Shown here one piece after another: positions 12,531 through 24,100 of a stretch of DNA of 64,000 bases. The translations under genes were made by a program, and so were the position numbers. The notes beneath the pieces were generated by a model. The model made no database searches and was not told where the DNA came from. It saw only the letters and a program-made list of their open reading frames with translations. How positions within the stretch are numbered: the first letter of the stretch is position 1; the number at the start of each line of letters is the position of its first letter. This DNA comes from Oasisia sp. SBJ-2009 (lineage: Eukaryota > Annelida > Polychaeta > Sabellida > Siboglinidae): NCBI GenBank assembly GCA_964017155.1, contig OZ024865.1, forward strand, positions 40,548,200-40,612,199, in the 5' to 3' direction.

Positions 12531-14100
12531 CTCAATAATAAACATACTCTAATGTGTCATATATGACCAGTCTGATATACTGACATTGAAGAAATCATTT
12601 AAGTCCTGCATTACGTTCATGGACATCGTCGCCAAGTCTACAGAACATTAGGAATAGCCAAAGATGCACAGTTCATTTTTTAGCAATGTGATCATTTAAG
12701 CAAAATTGCATCACATCCTTATTTGGACAAAAATAATGAGATCATGCTCTCTGCCTGTCGGTGACCTATATTCACATAATCCATACCAGTTCAGGCAGTT
12801 GCACTATCAAAATCATGGCCTCAAAACACTACCAGAATCATGGCCTCAAAATGTGGTTATACCCTAACTTGAAGTGTGAAATATTAACGATCACTTGTCG
12901 ATTCATTATGAAACATTACACTCCACTACCAGTAACACTTAAACATTGTTATTTGCAACATATAAAACGTATACACCAATACCAAAACACATAATACATT
13001 TTACATTGTGCTTCAACTATGATAAATGTTAAGTAAGTAACCGCATCCAAAAAAATGGTGTAATAATGACAAAGAATTTGCTTATTGATTATTCCAGATA
13101 TATAGCGAATTAGTTTAACCATTTGTGGACAGAGCCACTTGATGGTTTTGTATAATATCTATATACATGTACGCCATTGTGTGGACAACGTTAAAAGATC
13201 TTTTTGATTATAACTGAATAAATTATAATTTATTTCTGAATGTATATTTCAAAGATGAAGACAACAGACTAAAAACCTTTCCCTCATGACATTTAAGCCA
13301 AACAAGTTGCTAGAATTAAAAATCAATAAAACAGCTCAACATGCAAATGCACCAATGATTTCACGGGCCCCATGCTGTTGGATGTATTTATTCATGAAAG
13401 ATGGCCACTAAAAATCAATATGAAACTATGCCACGTCAAGTATTGATCACACACATGGATGGGCAGACTCAATCTCCAACTGATAATCAATAAACCTGGA
13501 ACAACGCTGACTTCATTACATGCACGTAATAACGATTTCCAATATTGAGCATATCTAGAAACATGCAAACCTAAAAAACCTGCTTATAATAAACATATTG
13601 ACATTTGTGTATAAATCATAATTTGGCATACACACACACACATAATATTATATATTCTGTAAATATAGTTTGAAAATTATTTTCTCAATTATTATTTACT
13701 ATGTTATGTAGCGTAACTGTATTTAGGGTTTCCACATTTTAGTCACAGGTGCCTCCCCAATATTAAAGTATATATTTAATTCAATTTATTTCAAATATGC
13801 ATACATATCAATTAACAAAGCACAAACATATTATTATTTCTTTGTAAGGTTGCCACAAAATTGGTTATACACTATGTCAGTACTCTATCCTATTCATAAT
13901 AGTCATAGCAATGTTTAATCAATGGAAATAAAACACTAGTATTAGTTAACAAGTGGGTTATCATTAACACACTTTTTAGAACTCTCATTCAATCCATTGG
14001 ACCCGATTGGTCTCCCCACTTACATTTGCCCACAAAATAAAATGCAACAGCCAAATGTAAAACACAAATACATCCATGAACGGAATGTATTCCGTGCAGT
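12531..14100. other. AT-rich DNA, no gene seen
   Basis: Only short shadow frames and a small CA run near 13630. Presumed CUX1-like intron. Confidence 0.4.
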
Positions 14101-14549
14101 AGGACTAAGAGACCGTCAGCGAAATCGTCCTCGAATGCTGCAGGAAAAACGCCATCCTGCCTGACACTGACAGTGCGAGACCGCGCCAGCCTCGCTGCTG
14201 TCCGAATCATTGCAGTCGCTCGCTATTACACAACTAAAAACTTCCTCAACTTTCCACCTTTGAACCGCCCAAATGCAGAAAACAAACGGTTCGAATCGTG
14301 CGGCTCTCTTTGTAACAATAGCGAACGCTGACAGCGAGGCTGTTTTGTCTGCATCAACAGGACGCAGATAGACGGAGATGCGAGCAACGAATCGCCATAT
14401 TGATTTTTACAGATATCCTATCAATAACATAGCTGCTTTTCAGCAGACAGACAAGAGACAAAACACACCGAATTTACAGTGTTTCACAACATAACACATC
14501 TACTATGTTGATGCTATCAGCATTCACAATTCTAAGGAATCTGACTTAC

Positions 14550-14612
14550 CTGTAGCTCTTGTAAATCAAAGTTTTTCCAATACTGACACATCGACTGCAA
14601 ATTCGCAGCCAT
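14550..14612 (-). CDS. CUX1: CUX1/CASP-like, first coding exon
   Basis: Read on the minus strand, the ATG at 14612 opens 21 codons, MAANLQSMCQYWKNFDLQEL plus Q, that end exactly at CAG|GTAAGT. This matches the conserved N-terminus shared by vertebrate CUX1 and its splice form CASP, in which a MAAN..SM.QYWK.FDLQ.LQ exon is followed by a long first intron. CUX1 is a Cut-repeat homeodomain transcription factor; CASP is a Golgi coiled-coil protein made from the same 5' exons. The start codon sits inside CAAGATGGCTGC, a YY1-type motif typical of such promoters. No second exon was found down to position 1, so only this exon is in view. The gene is divergent from NUP88. Identification rests on 21 residues. 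Confidence 0.85.
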
Positions 14613-14891
14613 CTTGACCAGGATTGAAGCTAATCGATCGATCACATGACCTGACGAGATCGAAACCTGTCGAATCGCAGTTGAGGAGTCACATCCAAAC
14701 CATTTTAAATTAAATCAGTTACAACGTGGTTACATATTTTAAGCTACACATGCAACTGGTCAATCGATATCTGTTTCTAGCGTTATCGTCAACAATATTG
14801 ACATTTTACTACAGTCACGCTGGTTTGTTTTGAAGCCAGCGCGGTCCCCAGTACACGTGAGAACGCGAGACTTCACGAGAACATCGTTATA
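14613..14891. promoter_or_regulatory. Bidirectional CUX1-like/NUP88 promoter
   Basis: 279 bp separate the two divergent start codons, so both 5' UTRs and the core promoter must lie here unless upstream non-coding exons exist. Visible motifs are two overlapping ATCGAT words (14633-14642), a third at 14763-14768, and a CACGTG E-box at 14854-14859 followed by CGCGAGA. No TATA box. ATCGAT is a known binding word for Cut/CUX proteins, which would allow autoregulation; this is inference. Confidence 0.75.
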
Positions 14892-15143
14892 ATGGCAGCC
14901 TCCGGTGCCTGGCGTAAACGTCTAATTCAACATGACATTTTTGACGTTATCCGGAAAAATCAAGAAACATTGAATCGGCCAACAGAGAGCACAAATATAC
15001 TAGTCGTCAAGGATGGGGATCTGTTCGTTTGGGATGCACATAGCTATTGTATTTTGACGACCAACTTGAAAGCTCTTGCTCGTGACAAAATCGGCGCCGA
15101 GTATGAAAACGAAAGCGATGCCAAAAAGTTTTACGGATACCAA
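14892..15143 (+). CDS. NUP88: NUP88 exon 1
   Basis: Codes residues 1-84, starting MAASGAWRKRLIQHDIFD and ending KKFYGYQ. The donor is CAA|GTAGGA, weaker than the other NUP88 donors; reading through would add ten residues and stop. Ends in phase 0. Start of the beta-propeller region. Confidence 0.93.
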
Positions 15144-18100
15144 GTAGGATTTAACTTGAAGTTATTAGCAGGCTGAGAGTGTACTTACCCAGAGGTTCTG
15201 TTGCCAAACCAATCCCTACATTGTCTCCCTACATTGTCATTTTCTGTGAACTTATTTAAGTTATTCAAATGACAGCAAAAGTCTTGCTTACGACGTTAAC
15301 TTAGTACTTACTACTACTGTTAGTAGTGAGAATTGACAGTCATGTACTATACATAAACATAAATATACATTAATATAAATATACCTGGGAATGCTGATTT
15401 ATTAGGGTTAGGATTACAGTTAATGTGAGGTATCCAATGTAGGTAAATGTAGTTATAACGGCACACTTGAGGTGGGTCTGAATTCTACACAAGTTCTGAA
15501 TAAATGATAACAGTTTGTCTAGGACCTACTAAGCATGGTGACAGTCGTTTGGTGGTTCAGTGTTGGATTTAGCGGCTGTGTTGAAACATTGGCAGTTTAA
15601 TTATCTCTGTGACTGTCTCTCTGATGACTTCGCCTAAGTTTTTCAGAACATACAATACAAGAAGTTGGACCCTTCTATCTGGCATCAATGCCAATGGAAA
15701 GGAGATTCCACATAAAGAAATGAAAAAATATGTCATGGACTGACACTAGACAGGGATCTGAGTCTCTAAACTCCTGTTGGTGTTAATGTAAAAATATGGA
15801 CCCTGTCAGTTGTAAAGTAGTAAAGCTACACTTTATTAAGAAAAACATCAACAGTTATAATCATAGCTTTATTTGTAGACCCATCCACCCATCTTATGAA
15901 CAGGTAAAACCTCCTTTGGATGGGTAGAATTTTTTCTGGAAGGATAACAAAATTAGAAGTAAAAAAGTTCTTCAGAAATTGTCAGTTATAGTAAGTAAGT
16001 AAGTAAAAGCTTTATTTCTTGATGGTAGCCATGTCACGTGGTATATCGTGATTTTCAATGGGCCATCATCTTACACGCATACATACATCATATACATACA
16101 TACAATAAAGCTTTAGATAAAATATATAGTTCACAACAATATAAACATAACCGCAGTAGCAATAAATAGATACAAATAAATAAACTGTAATTATAAACAA
16201 ATACATATTATTAAACATTATTAAATATAAAATATTAGAATAATTATAAAAAGTTACATTAATAAATGTTATGCTTTGAAAATTAGTGTGAAACATGATT
16301 GTGTTTCTTTTTTATCGACATAAGAAACATATCGACTATGTATGTGAGTTAACATGCATGTGTCAAGTTGTCAACCACAAAATATTTGGACTGGCAAAAA
16401 CGTTATCCTACTTAAAGCATTTCTTATAATCATGAATGATTTGTACATAAACTAAGACAATTTTGTAAATTCTAACTGATGTGTCGTTCTCTCGCAGACT
16501 TTCATGTGCACTTGCCCACCTACATTTGAGGTCGAAAATATCATCTTCAACACAACTGGTACATATCTGGCTCTCACTGGTCGAAAAGGGGTAACTGTGC
16601 TGGAGTTGCCTCGGAGGTGGGGTAAATATGCACAGTTTGAAGACGGAAATACGAAAATCTTATGCAAGTAAGTGAAACCATGTTATCGTAATTTACTTAC
16701 ACCATTTTTTTAAATATCTTTGACATCCCCAGAACACTTACATCATCGCAAAAAAACTGTCTAAGCTCAATATCGGCAATCATGCTTTCTTTGTAGCTGT
16801 GCCAAACATTTTGAATCAACTCCCTATCTCTAGATCAAATCATCAGAAACTATAGCCACTTTTGAAAGAAACTCAAGCCATATAGATTTGATAACACATT
16901 CCTAAACTAAATGTTCAGCGGTCCCATGCTACAACGACAATTCTTGCTTATCTCTATGATTACTCCTCCTCCTTACAGTCTCCTGTGCTAAGACTAAAAT
17001 TGCATTACACAGTTTCAGTGTCTCCCAGAAATCAGTTGCGCATTCACGTTATGATGCAACAAAATGCTAACATGCATACTCCAGGCACAGCCTTTTGAAA
17101 TACTGAACCCTCCCAGATGACCTTTGGACAGTTTAAATCTATCCAGGGTGGGGGATGCGACCTCATGGATCAAGGCTTTGAAGAGTTTTAGCATGAGTGA
17201 CTGACTTGCCCAAGCATCGCTGGTAACTGGTAACATTGATATGAATGTAAAACTGATCCAATGTTTACAGGACGATCCATATTGGCGAGCGACTGTTCCT
17301 GAATGCCAGTGTGCGGCTGCTACACGCCCAGTGGCACCCAGGCTGTGATACAGACATACACATCGTGTTCCTTACAAATGACAACTGCATCAGGTACACG
17401 TAATAGCAGTGTGTGTCTTGCAGAACAACCATAATTATTAGAGTCATCATGAACCAAAACAAAACCACCTGCTTCGTCGCACTGCGCATTAATGTTTATA
17501 ATAACATAGACTGCTCAAAAGTTAGCATTTAGTCATATAAATTGCCAGCAGTTTTTGCAACAATTCTTGAGTGCTTCCATGTTTACTCCCCCAGTAAATT
17601 ATATACTTCATTCTCATTGGCTGAAAATGCCCATTAATATATACATAGCATAACAATAAGTACCAGAAATCGTGCGTGACGCTAGTTTCAACTACAAAAC
17701 TGTGTGGAGTTTGGGACTGCTTAACCACGGAATTCGTCAGCATTTCTAACTTTTGTCACATCCCAGTGTAATTTCAGTATTATTATCTGCTAACTGTTGA
17801 AATAAATGGTCATTATTGTGTGACACTGTTTTGCGATGCTCAGTTTAAAGGTTCCCCTGTAGTCAGGCATTCTGGCCACGAGATGAACTTGGGTTGATTC
17901 GGGCGTTCTGACCATGAGAGGGTTGACAGTAGTGTCTCCCGACTCTGCTGGGTTCACCTTTCTCCCAACTGCCTCCCTCCCAACTGCCTTCCTCCCATCT
18001 GCCTTTCTCCCAACTGTCTTTCTCCCAAATGTCTCCCTCCCAACTGCCTTTCTCCCAACTGCCTCCCTCCCATCTGCCTTTCTCCCAACTGCCTCCCTCC

Positions 18101-21100
18101 CATCTGCCTTTCTCCCAACTGCCTCCCTCCCATCTGCCTTTCTCCCAACTGCCTCCCTCCCAACTGCCTCCCTCCCAGCTGGCTTCCTCCCAACTGCCTC
18201 CCTCCCATCTGCCTTTCTCCCATCTGCCTCCCTCCCAACTGCCTTTCTCCCAACTGGCTTCCTCCATTTGGCACAGTCCTGAGTATCCCATGGGTGGACA
18301 CCCACCAGACTCCAGTCTGCAGACACAGAGTCCCGCCAGGTGTTCCTTGCCCTGTCATTGGAAGCTGTCCCCTCCACAACTAACTTTGCACTGTATTTTA
18401 CCCAGTCTATGTTGTCCTTTCACTCTACGTGCCCATACTGCCATATTTATCTCTTCTCATAACATTTACAATTGCCCCTGGCCCACTACTCCCATTCTTC
18501 CACTGGTGTCTCCACTGGGCTGTCTTTCACTGAGAGATGTGCCAAACGTCCATCTCACCTCAATCCTCATCTCAATCCTTTCCAACCTCGTGTCACGATC
18601 AAACTTCATGGCCCATGTCTCGTGCCAATACATCGGGCAACTTTTGACCCATGCTGTGTACACCTAACCCTTCATCTTCAGATTGTAAGTGACACTTCTC
18701 GTGTTTTTTAAGCAGCAGAAATTTCTCGTTGCTTTCACAAAGATTATTTTTACCAAATTTGTAAGAATAACTCCTGTAATATTGATCTTTTGACCATTCC
18801 AGAAAAATGTTTTACGTAGATAGTGATGGGCAATAATTTATTTTGCTCCCACGGCTAATAAAACCACTCTTCCGGTGCTTTAGGATATCTAAGTATGATT
18901 CTCATCCCTGGATTCCTTGTCATTAGGCTTTTGTAATATTATTAAGACTAAAATAAGGGCACAGTGCAAGGAGGGAGAGGAAGAGGCACACAGAAAAAGA
19001 GATGGGAGGACAACATCCCGGAATGGACTGGCATAACGCTGGGTGCCGCCATGAGGAAGGCTGAGAGGAATGGAGGGAGCTGGTTGCAAGATCATCTGCA
19101 GCGCCCCGATGGTCCACCAGACTACGGGATAGGTGAAGGTGAAGATGAAGACTAAAAATTGACTGGATAAATTCTGGTGTACACTTGCAATGACAAGACG
19201 AGAAGGCACAACTAGCACTAGTATTAAGAAGTTCATAGTTCAAGTGAAAGTATCCGGTAGTGAAATTCGATGATGATTTCAGGATATTCGATATCGCAAC
19301 TCCAGAGTACGCCATACAGACCTGCCCCCTAGGGGAGACAGTTGGCGATGAATTGTACACAGACCCTCCGTCACGGCTACAGATTCCCACCGTTCTCGGC
19401 GATGTGGCCGTCGCATTTGACTTTGGCCCTCCAGTTGAACTCATACAGAAGAGTTCGTCGACAACTGCTAAGACAGACAACGCCTGGCCGATTTACATTC
19501 TATGGGGCAACGGAGACGTGTACATACTCATCACGACCATCGCTACGGAAGGGTGAGTGACAGTGCTGCCACCTGCATGTGGCTAATTTTTTTCTTAAGG
19601 TTTGCTCATCACTCTATGATAGCCACATGTTTGTGGCTAGAGTATTGTCGAGCTATGTTCTTCAGAGCTGTCCTCTAGAATTAGTGAGTCCACTACAGTT
19701 TACATGTTGATCTCACGTATGGGATCTTTTACTTCCCCTGGCATAGACATCAGATAGAAGGGACCACCGGCTTTACGTATCTTCCAAAAGACAGCGTAGT
19801 GAATGAAATCACCTAAGTTTTGAAACGGCAGCAGGTGGGATTGAACCACCATCCCATCGATTGATAGTCCGGTCCTCTACCGCGCGACCACAGCTCCCCA
19901 CCCTGTATGGCATAAAAGATATGAACCCATGACCAGTAGGTAGGTAACATGAGAATTGTTAAAAAAAAATACGCATCATATTTTTTCGTAGGTGTCATCT
20001 TTTAATCCAGAAAGTCAGTTTGGTGCCCATGATAACAGTCTTGTAGAAGTAGAAGGAATACGATGACATACACGCGTAAAATTGGCCTACAATGAAGCTG
20101 CTGGTCAAACATTATCATCAATGAATGAATGGGAAGTCAATGAGGCTTATCATCAAACATAGCAGTAAAAGCAGGTTTTGACTGAAAATATGCTTCAAAG
20201 AATCCTGCTGTCACATGCAGTGTAACCATCCTAGGGTAACCAGGTTTCCTCCAATGTGTAGTAAAATAATAAAGTGCTTGTCATTGTATTTGAATCCCAA
20301 ATTGCAATGTATTTGAATTGCCGCCATTTCGAAACTTAGGCAATTTCGTAATCCCACATTTGCCTGTGTCTTTCAGAAGAGACACTAAAAGCCGGTGGTC
20401 CCTTCTATCTGGTGTCTATGCCAGGGGAAGTAAAAGATCCCACACAGGGGGTAAATGTGTAACCTGTAGTGGACTCACTAATTATGTCGAAGGACAACTC
20501 TAAAACCAATGACAATAATGATCAGGAAGTTGGCTGAGGTCATTTAATGGAAGAAGATTTTTTTTTATTTGAATTGAAATCTCGAAAAGCAATGTATTTG
20601 TATTGATCCCCAAATGTGTATTTTGACGCCGATGCACGTGTTTGATTTACTGTTGATTCATGCAGAAGCATCTGTTCTTCCAGCCTGATACAAGGCCCGC
20701 TGACAATGTTCCCACCGGCCGAGGACAACTACGGCACCGACGCCAGCGCAATTATCTGCCTCGGTAGCACGCCCCCTGTCATCGCCATAGCAACGTGTGA
20801 GGGGCGACTGTACCACTGCGTCGTCCTCTACGAGGAGAGAGACCATGACACGTCACTGAGCGTGAGTTGCACAGAGCTCAGTACATTAGGTTCCTGTTGT
20901 TCTCCTCTTTGTCCCTCAGGGTCCGTACGGGGCCTTGAAAGTCTTGAAAAGCCTTGAATTTTGTTGGACCTAATTCAAGGCCTTGAAATCCTTGAATTTT
21001 ATGAAGTAGTCTTGAAAAGTCTTGAATTTAATTGTGGTCAATAAAATAATGTTTTGACTCGATTGTTGTGACGAATAACAGCCAGAAAAGGAAAAGCCTA

Positions 21101-24100
21101 TGCACAAAAATAACTCATGTGCACATTGGGAAATCAGCATTTTATTGTGCGGTTGGCGCCATTGTTTTCTTAGTGGAATAAAAATGTTAATGTTAACTAT
21201 ATTTACTGCGCCTAAAAGTACATGTTGTTAAAACAGTCTTGAATTTCTTTTTCAAATACCCTTGAAAAGTCTTGAATAGCCTTGAATTTCAAATGTCCAG
21301 GTGTGTATAGACCGTGTTCCTGTTTTGCTTCTCTTTGTCCCTGTTGTCAATGGTGAGGTTGGCCATTCTTACTGTCGTCTTTTCTTAATCCTTTGTTACT
21401 GCTCCTCACTTTTCTCTCACTGCATTCTCTATCAACAGTCTCCAACTCCTCCTCTCTTCTGCTGTTGTTCTCCCATGTCCTCCCACTCTTGGGATCTCTC
21501 TTCACGCAGTCCTCTCATCCCATTCTCGATCTTCCTCGCCTCCTTTTTCCATCCACTTTCTGCTCTCTGCCAATTGTTCATCTCCTGTTCATTCCACGTG
21601 TCCAGCCCATATCAACCTACTCTTCACCAGTTTCTTCTTAAAGCTTCCCTTCACTCCAACTTCCACTGTCAGTTCATCCATTCTTTATAAGTTCTCTTCA
21701 TTCCCATAATTCTTCTTAACCAGTTGTGTTTGCAAATCTACACCTTCTGTTGTTTCTCTGTTAGCGCCATTGTTTCATTGCTGGGGTGACACACAAGAAA
21801 AAGACCTTTCATTTTAGGTTTCCAAGATATCCATTTGTCGCCCATCACTCTAAAACAGATTCCTACGACCATTGATAGCCTGTACGCGTCATACTATTAG
21901 AGTTATATAGAACTGACGATTATCATAAGCAAACAGCATGTAGAACTTTTGCGGAATGTGTTTTTTATTGGCTACATTCATTTCTATTAGTTACAGCCGA
22001 CGCTGAAGTTGACATTTTTTCTGTTAAAATCCATGCCTATGTGGTGACTAATATTTATATTATATCGGAATGTTGCACAATAACTCTTTCTGACATTCGT
22101 TGCAACCAAAAAAGTTACAGTGACATGTCTGTTTAGTTACACTAGGATTCAGTTAGATGTCTAATCAAACGACCTTATTAAAACAGATGTTTTGTTTTTT
22201 ACAGCTATTTTTTTGTAAACTGTGATATGCATATTTGTATCAAACTTGTTTTGATTATCATGTAAAGAAACATAAATTTTACGGGGAGGCTGTTTTATCC
22301 TAAATATCAAATGCAGAGTCTCTATGTCCATAAATTATCGTCATATGTCAGTCAGTCATTAGAAACTATGAAAAGCATGCTAAAAAAAGAATAGCACAAT
22401 TTAGATATGTTAGTTGGCTAGTTTTTGGAGTCTAGATGTTTTGTTTAATTTTTAAATGTTGTGACTTAGCAGTGAGTATATGGTAAAAATATTTATTTAT
22501 TGTGAAGTTGATATGTCAATCTGTCAAACAGTTAAGAAAAAAATTACCATAGCAATTATTTGTGACATATTTCAGACTGTAGTGTCTGTCGTTAAAAATG
22601 AGTTCATATGTGCAGCAAATGACCAGAATTGTAATTTCCAGTGGCATTCATTTCAGTCTAAGACATCTCTGGAAGCGAGCAGTGCATCGTGGGGCATCTA
22701 TCAGCCACTGCCCACGAGCCTACTTTATGTGTTTGAAAATCTGGAGCTGGAGTTGTCATTGACAACCATCTCCGTGGAAACAGACCAACCCGTCCTGGAC
22801 GACTACACTTGTTTGATTCGCCTACAGAAAGGTGGGTCGGCTTTGTTCAAGTAAAAAGTAAAGGGTAAGTTCTAATATAGTGCAATATAGTATGCAGATC
22901 CTCAGTTCTGTATAGAACTATATAGAGAACTAGAGGAGAAGTTTATCATCATTGCAGATCCTCATTTTTGCAATCACTACTGTATAGTGGACTATTGAAG
23001 TTTATCATCATTGCAGATCCTCAGTTATATAATCGCTACTATAGAGGACTAGAGAAGTTTATCATCATTGCAGATCCTCAGTTCTGTGATCGCTACTATA
23101 TAGAGGACTATAGAAGTTTATCATCATTGCAGATCCTCAGTTATATAATCGCTACTATAGAGGACTATAGAAGTTTATCATCATTGCAGATCCTCAGTTC
23201 TGTGATCGCTACTATAGAGGACTATAGAAGTTTATCATCATTGCAGATCCTCAGTTCTGTGATCGCTACTATATAGAGGACTATAGAAGTTTATCATCAT
23301 TGCAGATCCTCAGTTCTGTGATCGCTACTATAGAGGACTATAGAAGTTTATCATCATTGCAGATCCTCAGTTCTGTGATCGCTACTATATAGAGGACTAT
23401 AGAAGTTTATCATCATTGCAGATCCTCAGTTCTGTGATCGCTACTATATAGAGGACTATAGAAGTTTATCATCATTGCAGATCCTCATTTCTGTGATTGC
23501 TACTATATAGAGGACTATAGAAGTTTATCATCATTGCAGATCCTCAGTTCTGTGATCGCTACTATATAGAGGACTATAGAAGTTTATCATCATTGCAGAT
23601 CCTCAGTTCTGTGATTGCTACTATATAGAGGACTATAGAAGTTTATCATCATTGCAGATCCTCATTTCTGTGATTGCTATTATATAGACAACTAGAGAAG
23701 TTTATCATCATTGCAGATCCTCATTTTTGTGATCACTACTGTATAGAGGACTATAGAAGTTTATCGTCATTGCAGATCCTCAGTTCTATGAGTGCTACTA
23801 TATAGAGGACTATAGAAGTTTACTACCATTGCAGATCCTCAGTTCTATGAGTGCTACTATATAGAGGACTATAGAAGTTTACTACCATTGCAGATCCTCA
23901 GTTCTATGAGTGCTACTATATAGAGGACTATAGAAGTTTACTATCATTGCAGATCCTCAGTTCTATGAGTGCTACTATTATAGAGGACTATAGAAGTTTA
24001 CTATCATTGCAGATCCTCAGTTCTATGAGTGCTACTATATAGAGGACTATAGAAGTTTACTATCATTGCAGATCCTCAGTTCTATGAGTGCTACTATATA

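Noticed and set aside
17790..18667. Repeat proteins from the 20-bp minisatellite
   Set aside because: Open in several frames on both strands because of the repeat; only the LINE-derived end is meaningful.
19826..19903. tRNA gene on the minus strand
   Set aside because: It is the head of SINE family 2, with the body attached.
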